Positions 8,336 through 17,611 of a stretch of DNA of 64,000 bases are shown one piece after another. How positions within the stretch are numbered: the stretch's first letter is position 1; each line of letters starts with the position of its first letter. The notes beneath the pieces are model-generated. The model worked only from the letters and a program-made list of their open reading frames with translations. It was not told where the DNA came from and ran no database searches. Position numbers and translations under genes: made by a program. This stretch comes from Firmicutes bacterium UBA2116 (GTDB taxonomy: Bacteria > Bacillota > Clostridia > Tissierellales > Sedimentibacteraceae): the NCBI GenBank assembly GCA_002331025.1, contig DCYG01000026.1, forward strand, positions 1 to 64,000, written 5' to 3'.

Positions 8336-10795
8336 ATGAGCGAAATTGAAAACAAAAGTCAAATTATAGATACTAACATAACCGACGAAATGAGAAAATC
8401 TTATTTAGATTATGCTATGACGGTTATAGTATCAAGAGCACTGCCGGATGTAAGAGATGGTTTAAAGCCCGTTCACAGAAGAATTCTTTATTCGGCAAAT
8501 GAGCTTGGATTAACTCCGGATAAACCGCATAAGAAAAGTGCGCGTATTGTCGGAGATGTTCTTGGTAAGTACCATCCACACGGAGATACTGCTGTATATG
8601 ATGCAATGGTCAGATTAGCTCAAAGCTTTTCAATGAGATATCCATTGATTGACGGTCACGGAAATTTCGGTTCAGTCGATGGTGATCAAGCTGCGGCAAT
8701 GCGTTATACGGAAGCTCGTATGTCTAAAATGGCAATGGAACTTTTAAGAGATTTTAATAAGGATACTGTAGATTTCAGGCCAAACTTTGATGAAACATTA
8801 AAGGAACCGGTTGTACTTCCAAGTCGTTTTCCTAATTTACTTGTTAACGGTTCACAAGGTATAGCCGTTGGTATGGCAAGTTCCATTCCTCCCCATAACA
8901 TAGGAGAGGTTATAAACGGTATAATGGCATATATAGAGGATCCGGAAATTGATGTTCTTGGATTAATGAAATATATTAAAGGACCTGATTTTCCGACAGG
9001 TGCAATAATTGAAGGAAAAGATAATATTAAAAATGCTTATCTTACAGGCAGAGGGTTTGTAAAGGTTAAATCAAAAGTTGAAATAGAAGAAATGAAAAAC
9101 AACAGAAGCAGGATAATTGTTTCTGAGATCCCTTACATAGTAAATAAAGCAAGGTTAATTGAAAAAATTGCCGAGTTGGTTAAAGATAAAAGAATAGACG
9201 GAATTTCCGATTTAAGAGATGAAAGTGACAGAACAGGTATGAGGATTGTTATTGAAATTAAAAGAGATTTCAATCCTAATATTGTACTTAACAATTTGTA
9301 TAAACATACTCAGTTGCAGGATAATTTCAGTATTATTATGATTGCATTAGTTAATAATGAGCCAAAAGTTTTAAACTTAAAGGATATGATTCATTATTAC
9401 GTAGAGCATCAAAGAGAAATTGTAGTAAGAAGAACTCAGTATGATTTAAATAAGGCTGAAGCAAGAGCTCATATCGTTGAAGGCTTGAGGATCGCCATAG
9501 ACAATATTGATGAGGTTATCAGAATAATCAGAGCTTCATATAACGATGCGGAACAAAAATTAATGGAAAGATTTAATTTATCTGAAATTCAGGCCAGAGC
9601 AATCGTAGATATGAGATTAAGACGTTTGCAAGGCCTGGAAAGAGAAAAATTAGATGCCGAATATGAAGAATTAATAAGAATGATAAATAAATTTAAGGAA
9701 ATACTTGCTAATCAACATTTGGTTGACCAAATAGTTAAGGATGAATTAAAAGAAATTAAAGATAATTTCTATGACGAAAGAAGAACTGAAATAATAGCAG
9801 ATGAAGGTGAAATAGGAGTAGAAGATTTAATAGAAGAAGAAAATGTAGCAATTACTCTTACAAGCTTCGGATACATCAAAAGATTGCCTGAAGATACTTA
9901 TAAAGCTCAAAACAGAGGTGGAAAAGGTATAACAGCTCTTACTACAAGAGAAGAGGATTTTGTAAAGGATTTATTTATAACTTCAACTCATGATTATTTG
10001 TTATTTCTGACAAATAAGGGCAAGATGTACAGAATTAAAGCTTATGAAGTGCCTGAAGCAAGACGTCAGGCAAAGGGTACGGCTGCTATTAATTTAATAG
10101 GTATCGATACTAATGAACAAATCAGAGCAATAATTCCTATCAGGGATTTTAATGACGATGAATTCTTGATATTTGCGACTAAGAAAGGTATCATTAAGAA
10201 AACTAAGCTAAATGAATTTGACACTTCAAGAAAAACAGGTCTTGTTGCAATTAAAATAGCTGATGATGATGAGCTTATCAGTGTAAATAAAACTGACGGT
10301 ACCAAGGATATATTTATAGTTACTAAGTATGGTAAGGGAATAAGATTCAATGAAAGTGATGTCAGAGATATGGGCAGAAACACAATGGGTGTCAAAGCGA
10401 TAACTACATCAGCTGATGATGAACTTGTTTCAATGAGCATTATTAATCAAAGTGAAGAAAATAATAAATATATATTGACCGTAACAGAAAAAGGTTATGC
10501 AAAAATAACTGTTTCATCGGAATACAGATGCCAGAACAGAGGCGGAAAAGGCATGAAGGCGCACAACATTAATGAAAAGACGGGACGAATTGTGGGATCA
10601 TTAATAGTTGAAAAAGAAGATGACATAATGCTTTTAAGTGTTAATGGTACAATAATCAGAATGCATGCAAAAGGTATTTCAATAATGGGCAGGGATACTC
10701 AGGGAGTTATTGCAATGAGATTGAATAATGACGATAAAGTTGCTTCAATTGCGAAAATTTATTCAGAAGAAGATTTAGAAACCGAAGAAGAATAA
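8336..10795 (+). CDS. gyrA: DNA gyrase subunit A
   Basis: This 819-residue breakage-reunion subunit carries the catalytic tyrosine in AAAMRYTEARMS (near residue 122), the quinolone-determining region GDVLGKYHPHGDTAVYDAMVR, and the C-terminal beta-pinwheel with GyrA-box-like QNRGGKG, seen twice (about residues 525 and 733). The protein ends in an acidic tail, EEDLETEEE. Gene order gyrB-gyrA directly after recF is standard for Firmicutes. Confidence 0.97.
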   Translation: MSEIENKSQIIDTNITDEMRKSYLDYAMTVIVSRALPDVRDGLKPVHRRILYSANELGLTPDKPHKKSARIVGDVLGKYHPHGDTAVYDAMVRLAQSFSMRYPLIDGHGNFGSVDGDQAAAMRYTEARMSKMAMELLRDFNKDTVDFRPNFDETLKEPVVLPSRFPNLLVNGSQGIAVGMASSIPPHNIGEVINGIMAYIEDPEIDVLGLMKYIKGPDFPTGAIIEGKDNIKNAYLTGRGFVKVKSKVEIEEMKNNRSRIIVSEIPYIVNKARLIEKIAELVKDKRIDGISDLRDESDRTGMRIVIEIKRDFNPNIVLNNLYKHTQLQDNFSIIMIALVNNEPKVLNLKDMIHYYVEHQREIVVRRTQYDLNKAEARAHIVEGLRIAIDNIDEVIRIIRASYNDAEQKLMERFNLSEIQARAIVDMRLRRLQGLEREKLDAEYEELIRMINKFKEILANQHLVDQIVKDELKEIKDNFYDERRTEIIADEGEIGVEDLIEEENVAITLTSFGYIKRLPEDTYKAQNRGGKGITALTTREEDFVKDLFITSTHDYLLFLTNKGKMYRIKAYEVPEARRQAKGTAAINLIGIDTNEQIRAIIPIRDFNDDEFLIFATKKGIIKKTKLNEFDTSRKTGLVAIKIADDDELISVNKTDGTKDIFIVTKYGKGIRFNESDVRDMGRNTMGVKAITTSADDELVSMSIINQSEENNKYILTVTEKGYAKITVSSEYRCQNRGGKGMKAHNINEKTGRIVGSLIVEKEDDIMLLSVNGTIIRMHAKGISIMGRDTQGVIAMRLNNDDKVASIAKIYSEEDLETEEE

Positions 10796-10808
10796 AGTGG
10801 AGGTAATT

Positions 10809-11123
10809 ATGTCTTTAGAAATTAAGTACGATGTAACTTCAGATAACACGTTAGAAATACAACCAATAGGAGAAGTAGATATATATACTTCTCCTGCACT
10901 GAAAAACAAAATTTATGAATTGATTGAAGAAAAAAAATTAGATATTTTAATCAACGGTAATAACTTAGATTATATTGATTCAACCGGGCTTGGTATTTTA
11001 ATGGGAATTTATAAAAAGCTCAAGGAAAATAATCTGAATATTAAAATTACTAATTTAAAACCAAATATCTACAAATTATTTGATATTACCGGATTAAATA
11101 AAATATTCAATATTCAGGAGTGA
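10809..11123 (+). CDS. STAS-domain anti-anti-sigma factor (RsbV/SpoIIAA-like)
   Basis: This 104-residue single STAS domain carries the motif NNLDYIDSTGLGILMG, in which the serine of the DST triplet is the phosphorylatable residue in this family. I chose the ATG at 10809 over an in-frame GTG at 10797, because that GTG forms part of the GTGGAGGT ribosome-binding site. It opens a three-gene set (STAS, anti-sigma, sigma) directly after gyrA, an arrangement known for the C. difficile rsbV-rsbW-sigB region (established knowledge). The partner kinase here looks degenerate, so the switch may not work by phosphorylation. Confidence 0.85.
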   Translation: MSLEIKYDVTSDNTLEIQPIGEVDIYTSPALKNKIYELIEEKKLDILINGNNLDYIDSTGLGILMGIYKKLKENNLNIKITNLKPNIYKLFDITGLNKIFNIQE

Positions 11124-11124
11124 T

Positions 11125-11490
11125 ATGATGGATAATATTTTTTTAAAAATACCCAAAAAATCTGAATATATGAGTACAATCAGATTAACCACGTCAGCTG
11201 TGGCTAATTTAAAGGGCTTCAATGTAGATGACATCGAAGACATTAAAGTAATAATTTCTGAAATTTGTACATTTTTTATAAATAATGTTGTACAAATTGA
11301 TGAGCCGTTAAATATAAGCTATGAAATCAGCGAAAATAACATAAAAGTTGAAGTAACTGATTTAAATGAAGGCATTATAAATGATGAAAGCCTAAGTGAT
11401 ATGAGTATTATGATTATTGAAAGCTTGTCTGATAATTATAATTTTGATTTAAAAAATAAGAAAATTACTTTTGAAAAATGTATTAAATAA
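11125..11490 (+). CDS. RsbW-like anti-sigma factor, degenerate GHKL fold
   Basis: This 121-residue protein has the size and position of an RsbW/SpoIIAB serine kinase: it follows the STAS gene at 1 nt and precedes a SigB-like sigma gene. An N-box-like segment IKVIISEICTFFINNVV (about residues 41-57) and an acidic segment VEVTDLNEGI (about 77-86) align with the GHKL ATP-binding core, but the usual DxGxG box and the GxGL lid are not recognisable. It may bind the sigma factor or STAS protein without kinase activity; inference. A second ATG lies one codon downstream. Confidence 0.65.
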   Translation: MMDNIFLKIPKKSEYMSTIRLTTSAVANLKGFNVDDIEDIKVIISEICTFFINNVVQIDEPLNISYEISENNIKVEVTDLNEGIINDESLSDMSIMIIESLSDNYNFDLKNKKITFEKCIK

Positions 11491-11510
11491 TTTGAATAGG
11501 CGTTGATAAT

Positions 11511-12272
11511 ATGGGCGAAGCAATCCAAAATACAAAAATTATTAAAAATCAGGATTTATTTTTGTTATATCATGAAACGAGAGATATTGAGGTAAGAAAT
11601 CAAATATTTGAAAAATATAAGTACATGGCAGAAATAATTTCCCGTAAATATAACAATAAGGGTATCGAGCATGATGATATATTTCAAATTGCCTGCATGG
11701 GATTAATTTACGCAATTGAAAGATTTGATATAACAAAAGGATTTGAATTTACCAGTTTTGCAACACCAACCATCTTAGGAGAAATAAAAAAATATTTCAG
11801 AGATAAGGGATGGTCTATTAAGGTGCCAAGAAAAATTCAGGAGATATCTAAAAAGGTTAATGATTACAGCAATATATTAAGTATTGAATTAAACAGAGCA
11901 CCGACTATCAAGGAAATTGCCGAGTATATAGACAGTTCGGAAGAAGAAGTTCTGGAGGCTTTCGAGGCAGGTAAAATGTTTAATTCCCAGTCCTTAGACG
12001 AAAAATTTGATAACTCTGCCGATGAAAGTGATTTAACATTGATGGATGTTATGGGACAAGACGATAAACATTTCGCTATTATTGAAAATGAAGATTTTAT
12101 TAAAAAGTCCATGGAAAAATTAAATGAATTAGAAAAAGAAATTATAGTTAAAAGATTTTATCTCAATAAAACTCAAAGTGAAATAGCAAAAGAATTAAAT
12201 ATATCTCAAATGACTGTATCAAGAATAGAAAAGAAATCTTTGGAAAAGTTAAGAATGGAATATAATAGGTAA
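11511..12272 (+). CDS. sigB: RNA polymerase sigma factor of the SigB/SigF/SigG group
   Basis: This 253-residue sigma-70-family protein contains region 2 (DIFQIACMGLIYAIERFDITKGFEFTSFA, about residues 52-80, then PTILGEIKKYFRDKGW), region 3 (PRKIQEISKKV) and a region 4 helix-turn-helix (LNKTQSEIAKELNISQMTVSRIEKKS, about 218-243). The region VPRKIQEI and the ISQMTVSR stretch are closer to SigB than to housekeeping sigma. The preceding STAS and RsbW-like genes support a partner-switch-controlled general stress sigma. SigF/SigG cannot be formally excluded, but those normally sit with spoIIAA-AB proper. Confidence 0.8.
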   Translation: MGEAIQNTKIIKNQDLFLLYHETRDIEVRNQIFEKYKYMAEIISRKYNNKGIEHDDIFQIACMGLIYAIERFDITKGFEFTSFATPTILGEIKKYFRDKGWSIKVPRKIQEISKKVNDYSNILSIELNRAPTIKEIAEYIDSSEEEVLEAFEAGKMFNSQSLDEKFDNSADESDLTLMDVMGQDDKHFAIIENEDFIKKSMEKLNELEKEIIVKRFYLNKTQSEIAKELNISQMTVSRIEKKSLEKLRMEYNR

Positions 12273-12316
12273 CAATAGCTGAACAGTTGTTACTATTCAC
12301 AGTTACCTAACAACTT

Positions 12317-12387
12317 GTCATCCTGAGCGACTGGGGATCTCATCTTTTGAAATTCTGAGATTCTTCAGGCTACGCCTTCAGAATGAC
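12317..12387 (+). repeat. GTCATTCTGAGCG-family dispersed palindromic repeat
   Basis: The segment starts GTCATCCTGAGCG and ends in GAATGAC, with complementary arms GATCTCATC... and ...TTCTGAGATTC. It fills most of the spacer between the sigma factor gene and the UPF0182 gene. Related copies are near 26233, 30817, 43781, 45364, 54297, 55717 and 56583. Confidence 0.7.
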
Positions 12388-12427
12388 GCAAACAGATGGT
12401 TCAGCTATTGTTAAAGAAGGAGGTTTT

Positions 12428-15250
12428 ATGAAGAATAGGGGAAAATTTTTTACAATAGGTTTTATCATAGTATTATTTTTAGTTATAAACTTTTTCGGGA
12501 CAACGGTAAAATTTGTTACAGACTTTTTGTGGTTTAAAGAAGTTGGATATACAGAAACATTTTTTACAAAATTAAAAGCTCAGGTTATTTTAGCTATACC
12601 TATTTTTATTGTTACGTGGGGCTTATTGTATATATTTTTAAGAAAATTAAAAAAGAAATATGACTTAGAAATTGAAGTTGTGGATGCAAACAGAAATAAA
12701 AAAATTAACCTGTGGATAAAATTAATTTCAGTTATCATGAGTTTATTGTTTACATTTAATATAGTTTCTACAATGTGGTTTGAAATATTACAGTTTTATA
12801 ACGGCGAGAGCTTCCATAGTTTTGATCCTATATTTAATAATGATATAAGTTTTTATATATTCAAATTACCTTTGATTAATACAGTCATAGGTTACATAAT
12901 CAATATTTTACTCCTATTAATTGCCGTAACTGTACTTTTTTACGGTTATTTGTCTATTAAAGACAGTATAAAAAATGTATCAAGTAAATTTGAAGAAATG
13001 AGATTTAATCCTCATCAATTTGATTTAAGCTCAGTATTAAATAAAAAATTTGCAGAAAAAATAATTAACCAATTATCTTTTATCGGCGTATTTGTTTTTA
13101 TATTTTTAGGTATAAGAATTTTACTTAAAAGTTATGATTTACTATATTCACAGGTAGGAAGAGTTTTCGGCGCCGGATTTACGGATATAAATATCACATT
13201 GAACATTTACAGGATAGTAGGTATAGGTTGTTTCGTATCGGCGGTTACATTCTTTATGGGTGCAAGAAAAAGGAATCTCAAGAACGCATTGACAGTTCCT
13301 GCTGCATTGATAGCAATTTCAATAATAGGAACAGGCTTAGCCGGCTTAGTTGAAAATTTTGTTGTAGAACCTGACCAGCTTTCAAAAGAAACGAAATATA
13401 TGGAATACAGCATTAAAAACACTCAAAATGCCTATGATTTACACGATGTAAAATTTATAGAATTCCCTGCAAATGATAATTTAACCATAGAAGATATAAA
13501 CAATAACCAGGAGGTTATTGATAACATAAGAATTAACGACCAGGAGCCTTTAATTCAGGTTTACAATCAATTACAAGGAATACGACCGTACTATGTATTT
13601 AATGATGTAGACGTAGACAGGTATTATATAGACGGAGTTTATAAACAAGTTTTCTTATCGGCAAGAGAGCTCGACCAAAATCGATTGAATGAACAGGCAA
13701 GAACATGGGTTAATCAATATTTGAAATATACACACGGTTACGGTATAACAATGTCACAGGTTAACGAAGTCACTCCTCAAGGGCAACCGGAAATGCTGAT
13801 TAAGAATATACCGCCGACTACTGATACAAATATTACGATTGACAGACCTGAAATATATTTTGGTGAAAGAGCAAGTGAATACATAATAGTAAATACAGAT
13901 GAAAAAGAATTTGATTATCCATCGGGCTCAAACAATGTTGAAACATTGTACGAAGGAGATGCAGGCATTAATCTTTCTTTAGTTAACCGAATATTGTTCA
14001 GTATAAGAAAAGGAAGCTACAGAGTATTAATTTCAAATAATATTGATTCTGAAAGTAAAATATTGATGAACAGAAATATTATTCAAAGAGTTCAAGAAAT
14101 AGCGCCCTTTATATACTATGATACCGATGCATACATAGTTATTAATCAAGAAGACGGTAAATTATATTGGATTATAGAAGGATTTACTGTCAGCGACAGG
14201 TATCCATATTCGCAACCGACAGATAAGCTCAATCAGGGCTGGAATGTAAATTATATTAGAAACTCAGTAAAGGTTGTAATAGATGCATATGACGGTTCAA
14301 CTGACTTTTATATAGCAGATGAAACAGACCCGATTATAAGGACCTACAATAAAATATTTACGGATTTATTAAAGCCCATGAGCGAAATGCCGGAAGGATT
14401 AAGGAGTCACATCAGATATTCTCAAATATATTTTGATGTACAATCGGATATGTATAGATTATATCACATTGAAAATCCTACTGTTTTCTTTGGTAGAGAG
14501 GATTATTGGGATATTGCTAATGAAAAATATATGAATAACGGTGAAGAACCGGTTGGTTCAAGCTATGTAATGTTTAAGCTGCCGGATGAAGAAAATGTAG
14601 AGTTTTTGCTTACCACACAATACACACCACAAAATAAAGACAATATGATTTCGTTATTGGTGGCAAGAAATGACGGGGATAATTACGGTGAATTAGTATT
14701 GTATGAGTTCCCTAAAACAAAGACGATACCGGGTCCAAACATGATAGAAACAAAAATTGATCAGGATACTGTTATTTCATCACAGCTTACATTGTGGAGC
14801 CAGGTTGGGTCTACGGTTTTAAGGGGAAATACATTAGTTGTTCCGATAGAAGATTCATTACTTTATGTAGAGCCGATTTATTTAAAATCTGATACAGAAA
14901 GCAATTTCCCGGAAATGAAAATGGTTGTTGTTTCATTTGGTGATAAAATAGTAATGGAACCGACACTTGATATGGCAATAGAAAGAATTTTCGGAATAAG
15001 TACTCAGCCGGAAAAACCTGCACCGCCACAAGAAAATGAATATGATAACACAAATATTAACGAATTAATTAATCAGGCAAATGTTGCATTTAACAGGGCA
15101 AATGAAGCATCACAAAAAGGTGATTGGACTTCATACGGTGAAAATTTGAAAAAGTTAGAAAGCATATTAGAACAATTAAACTTATTGACAAATGGTACAA
15201 ATATAAATACTGAAAATGACATCATAGAAGAAAGCAATGATGCACAGTAA
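12428..15250 (+). CDS. UPF0182 family large membrane protein
   Basis: This 940-residue protein has about seven predicted membrane segments in the first 330 residues (for example GFIIVLFLVINFF, FLVTWGLLYIFL-like and NILLLLIAVTVLFYG stretches), followed by a large extracytoplasmic region containing conserved UPF0182 sequence such as DLHDVKFIEFPANDNLT, QLQGIRPYY and FDYPSGSNN. I chose the ATG at 12428 because AAGGAGG lies directly upstream; an open frame 15 codons earlier runs into repeat DNA. The C-terminal about 70 residues (after PAPPQENEYD) form a coiled, Q/N-rich tail. Function unknown in the family. Confidence 0.9.
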   Translation: MKNRGKFFTIGFIIVLFLVINFFGTTVKFVTDFLWFKEVGYTETFFTKLKAQVILAIPIFIVTWGLLYIFLRKLKKKYDLEIEVVDANRNKKINLWIKLISVIMSLLFTFNIVSTMWFEILQFYNGESFHSFDPIFNNDISFYIFKLPLINTVIGYIINILLLLIAVTVLFYGYLSIKDSIKNVSSKFEEMRFNPHQFDLSSVLNKKFAEKIINQLSFIGVFVFIFLGIRILLKSYDLLYSQVGRVFGAGFTDINITLNIYRIVGIGCFVSAVTFFMGARKRNLKNALTVPAALIAISIIGTGLAGLVENFVVEPDQLSKETKYMEYSIKNTQNAYDLHDVKFIEFPANDNLTIEDINNNQEVIDNIRINDQEPLIQVYNQLQGIRPYYVFNDVDVDRYYIDGVYKQVFLSARELDQNRLNEQARTWVNQYLKYTHGYGITMSQVNEVTPQGQPEMLIKNIPPTTDTNITIDRPEIYFGERASEYIIVNTDEKEFDYPSGSNNVETLYEGDAGINLSLVNRILFSIRKGSYRVLISNNIDSESKILMNRNIIQRVQEIAPFIYYDTDAYIVINQEDGKLYWIIEGFTVSDRYPYSQPTDKLNQGWNVNYIRNSVKVVIDAYDGSTDFYIADETDPIIRTYNKIFTDLLKPMSEMPEGLRSHIRYSQIYFDVQSDMYRLYHIENPTVFFGREDYWDIANEKYMNNGEEPVGSSYVMFKLPDEENVEFLLTTQYTPQNKDNMISLLVARNDGDNYGELVLYEFPKTKTIPGPNMIETKIDQDTVISSQLTLWSQVGSTVLRGNTLVVPIEDSLLYVEPIYLKSDTESNFPEMKMVVVSFGDKIVMEPTLDMAIERIFGISTQPEKPAPPQENEYDNTNINELINQANVAFNRANEASQKGDWTSYGENLKKLESILEQLNLLTNGTNINTENDIIEESNDAQ

Positions 15251-15270
15251 TTATCAAAGTAAATAGGAAG

Positions 15271-15326
15271 AGGGACATACTTCTTTTTATCAGAGTAAGT
15301 CTTTGAGGATCAGGAAGAATGTCCCC
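15271..15326 (+). repeat. GGGGACA hairpin element A, just upstream of the VOC gene
   Basis: GGGACATACTTC pairs with GAAGAATGTCCC around a loop containing AGTCTTTGAGGAT. The element ends 19 nt before the start codon at 15345 and has the same orientation as that gene. It is one of seven copies (see findings). The inner stem CTTC/GAAG differs from CCTC/GAGG in other copies by compensatory changes. Confidence 0.8.
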
Positions 15327-15344
15327 GTCAGAAAGGAGCGAGCT

Positions 15345-15713
15345 ATGAAATTTACATTTAATCATTTTAACTTTAACGTATTAGATTTACAAAAAAGCTT
15401 AAAATTCTATCACGAAGCACTTGGATTAACAGAGGTCAGAAGAAAAGAAGCTGCGGATGGCAGCTATACATTGGTTTTCTTAGGAGACGGTGAAACTGAT
15501 TTTATACTAGAGCTTACATATATGCGAGACAGAAACGAGCCATACGATTTGGGAGAACAAGAATATCATCTTGCTATGCAGACAGATAACTACGAAGAGG
15601 CTTATAAAAAACATCAGGAAATGGGCTGTATTGAATTTGTTAATGAATCAATGGGCATATATTTTATCGTGGACCCCGATGGATATTGGATAGAAATTAT
15701 ACGAAAAAAATAA
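15345..15713 (+). CDS. VOC-family protein, lactoylglutathione-lyase-like
   Basis: This 122-residue vicinal-oxygen-chelate protein matches the glyoxalase I half-fold pair: FNHFNFNVLDLQKSLKFYHEALGL at the start and FIVDPDGYWIEIIRK at the end. Candidate metal ligands are the early His (FNH), Glu in LELTYMR, His in YHLAMQ and Glu in WIEII, the expected four positions. I chose the ATG at 15345 after GAAAGGAG. It stands alone between repeat element A and a strong terminator. Methylglyoxal detoxification is likely, but other VOC activities are possible. Confidence 0.8.
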   Translation: MKFTFNHFNFNVLDLQKSLKFYHEALGLTEVRRKEAADGSYTLVFLGDGETDFILELTYMRDRNEPYDLGEQEYHLAMQTDNYEEAYKKHQEMGCIEFVNESMGIYFIVDPDGYWIEIIRKK

Positions 15714-15728
15714 TGAAATATAAAGGCG

Positions 15729-15766
15729 ACGGTTCTTTTATTTCCATTTAAAAAGAACCGTTTTTC
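15729..15766 (+). terminator. Rho-independent terminator after the VOC gene
   Basis: ACGGTTCTTTT (15729-15739) pairs with AAAAGAACCGT (15751-15761) and is followed by a T run. The hairpin is strong and separates the VOC gene from the chemoreceptor-like gene. Confidence 0.85.
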
Positions 15767-15852
15767 TGATTAAAGCAAATCATTAATATTATTTTGCTTT
15801 AATTTTTATATAGAAAACGTATACATTATAACATTTGCGGAGGTTATGAGAA

Positions 15853-16674
15853 TTGAAAAAAGAGTATTTGAATGTACTGGGTGATTTTATAGGAATATTT
15901 CAAAAATTAATGACAGCAGATTTTAATATTGCAATCAGTGATACAGAAAAAATAGTAGCTGCATTACCCGGCAAAACGATAGACCTTAACTTAAAAAAAG
16001 GAGAGATATTAAAGGACGGTTCTGTGGCATTAGAAGCTATTTACAGCGGAAAATCCGTTATACGGCAGGTTCCTCGCGAAGTATATGGAGTTCCTTACAT
16101 GGGGCGTGCCATACCATTATTTGATGATAATGAAGTTATTGGTTGTATAATAGTTGCGGAATCATTGGATGCCAAAGAAAAATTAGTAAATATGGCTCAG
16201 AATTTATCAACTACAATAGAACAAATTACAGCAGCTATGGAAGAAAATGCTGCCGGCTTGGAAAAAGTGGCAGGTCTAAGTTATCAAATGGAACAAATTT
16301 CAGAGAATAACTTAGAATCAGTAAAAGAAACAGATAAAATTGTCGATACAGTTTATAATATTTCAAGACAATCAAAGCTTCTGGGGTTAAATGCTTCCAT
16401 AGAAGCAGCACGTGCGGGCAACATCGGAAGAGGTTTTAATGTTGTGGCCGGCGAAATAAGTCAATTAGCAGAAAACAGTACTGTGTCAACAAAAAGAATT
16501 GCAGATATATTGGAAAAATTAAAATCTGATAATGAAAAGGTCAGTAAACAAAGTGAAGAATTATCTTCAGTTCTTAATGAAATAGCAGCTGCCACAGAAG
16601 AAGTAAGTGCTTCAATTCAATCTTTGACTGCTATGTCAGTGGATCTTGTGAACATGGCGGAAAATTTAATATAA
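15853..16674 (+). CDS. Soluble methyl-accepting chemotaxis-like protein
   Basis: This 273-residue protein has no membrane segment. The first about 115 residues form a small sensory domain (FIGIFQKLMTADFNIAISDTEKIVAALPGK...RAIPLFDDNEVIGCIIVAES) and the rest is an MCP signalling helix with the hairpin tip SRQSKLLGLNASIEAARAGNIGRGFNVVA, diagnostic for CheA/CheW contact. The start is TTG at 15853, 9 nt after GGAGG; the nearby ATG at 15846 leads to an early stop. It is short for an MCP, so it may be a cytoplasmic receptor or feed another histidine kinase. No che genes are in the window. Confidence 0.8.
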   Translation: MKKEYLNVLGDFIGIFQKLMTADFNIAISDTEKIVAALPGKTIDLNLKKGEILKDGSVALEAIYSGKSVIRQVPREVYGVPYMGRAIPLFDDNEVIGCIIVAESLDAKEKLVNMAQNLSTTIEQITAAMEENAAGLEKVAGLSYQMEQISENNLESVKETDKIVDTVYNISRQSKLLGLNASIEAARAGNIGRGFNVVAGEISQLAENSTVSTKRIADILEKLKSDNEKVSKQSEELSSVLNEIAAATEEVSASIQSLTAMSVDLVNMAENLI

Positions 16675-16709
16675 AGGTAATAAAACTTAACAACCTGCAA
16701 GGAGCTGTC

Positions 16710-17231
16710 ATGGAAATAAAATTAGAACGAATTGAAGATAATGATATGGTATATATTTATGAGTGGTTTAAAGACATTGAATTTTTAAAATTTTATGATT
16801 ATATGCCTCCAATTCCTCAGTCAGCGGACGAAGTTAATAAAACATTCAGAGATTATAAAAAAAATGAAGAATCGGATGTTTTTGTAATTAAGCTTTTTGA
16901 TAGCAATCAAATAATAGGAATTGCGGGTTTTGATGACATAGTTAAGGAAAATAAGGTTGCCACTCTTTTTATCGGTATAGGGAATAAAGATGTAAGGGGC
17001 AGGGGTTATGGCAAGGAAGCTTTAAATTTACTGCTTGAGTATGGATTTAATAAATTGGGTTTTCATAGAATACAGCTAAATGTACTGGAATTTAATATGG
17101 CCGCCATTTCTTTATATGAAAAGGCAGGGTTTAAAAGAGAAGGTACATACAGGGAGTTTGTATTGAGGGATGATAAAAGATATGATTTGTTGTTGTATGG
17201 TCTTTTGAAAAGCGAATGGAAGAAAAGATGA
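16710..17231 (+). CDS. GNAT-family N-acetyltransferase (RimJ/RimL-like)
   Basis: This 173-residue protein has the GNAT acetyl-CoA binding core: GIGNKDVRGRGYGKEALNLLLEYGF (about residues 90-114), with the RGRGYG loop, then FHRIQLNVLEFNMAAISLYEKAGFKREG, the typical motif B and C-terminus of the RimJ/RimL group. Substrate not predictable (protein N-terminus, antibiotic or polyamine). AAGGAG precedes the ATG. A terminator follows immediately. Confidence 0.85.
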   Translation: MEIKLERIEDNDMVYIYEWFKDIEFLKFYDYMPPIPQSADEVNKTFRDYKKNEESDVFVIKLFDSNQIIGIAGFDDIVKENKVATLFIGIGNKDVRGRGYGKEALNLLLEYGFNKLGFHRIQLNVLEFNMAAISLYEKAGFKREGTYREFVLRDDKRYDLLLYGLLKSEWKKR

Positions 17232-17257
17232 GAAAAAGACCCGGAAGGGTCTTTTTA
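17232..17257. terminator. Bidirectional terminator between convergent genes
   Basis: AAAAAGACCC, loop GGAA and GGGTCTTTTT form a symmetrical hairpin flanked by A and T runs, so it can terminate both the acetyltransferase mRNA (plus) and the thioredoxin mRNA (minus). Confidence 0.85.
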
Positions 17258-17584
17258 AGCTATGTGGCTGTCGAGCATTCTTGTGAAAGAATTTAACGGT
17301 TTTACGCCGATTTCCTTTGCTTCAATTTTACCGTTTTTGTATAGGATAACGGTTGGTATACTTTGGATGCCGTATCTGATTGAAAGCTCCTGTTGTTGGT
17401 CAACGTCGACCTTAGCAACGGTTATTTTTCCGTCATATTGATCTGCTAATTTTTCTATAACAGGTGCTATCATTCTGCATGGTGCGCACCATGTAGCCCA
17501 GAAGTCTACCAATACATATTTTTCTGTGGATAACAAGTCATCAAATTCCTTTGCACTGTTTACATATTTTATTTTTTCTGACAT
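17255..17584 (-). CDS. trxA: Thioredoxin
   Basis: This 109-residue thioredoxin fold contains FWATWCAPCRMIAPVIEKLA (about residues 28-47) with active site WCAPC, where the usual G between the cysteines is replaced by A. The cis-proline lies in GIQSIPTVILYKNG. Length and motifs are standard. It is the last gene of a minus-strand redox cluster, 27 nt after the thioredoxin-reductase-like gene, which is its likely electron donor. Confidence 0.93.
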   Translation of the reverse strand: MSEKIKYVNSAKEFDDLLSTEKYVLVDFWATWCAPCRMIAPVIEKLADQYDGKITVAKVDVDQQQELSIRYGIQSIPTVILYKNGKIEAKEIGVKPLNSFTRMLDSHIA

Positions 17585-17611
17585 AATAATTCTCCTTTAT
17601 GAATTTAATAT

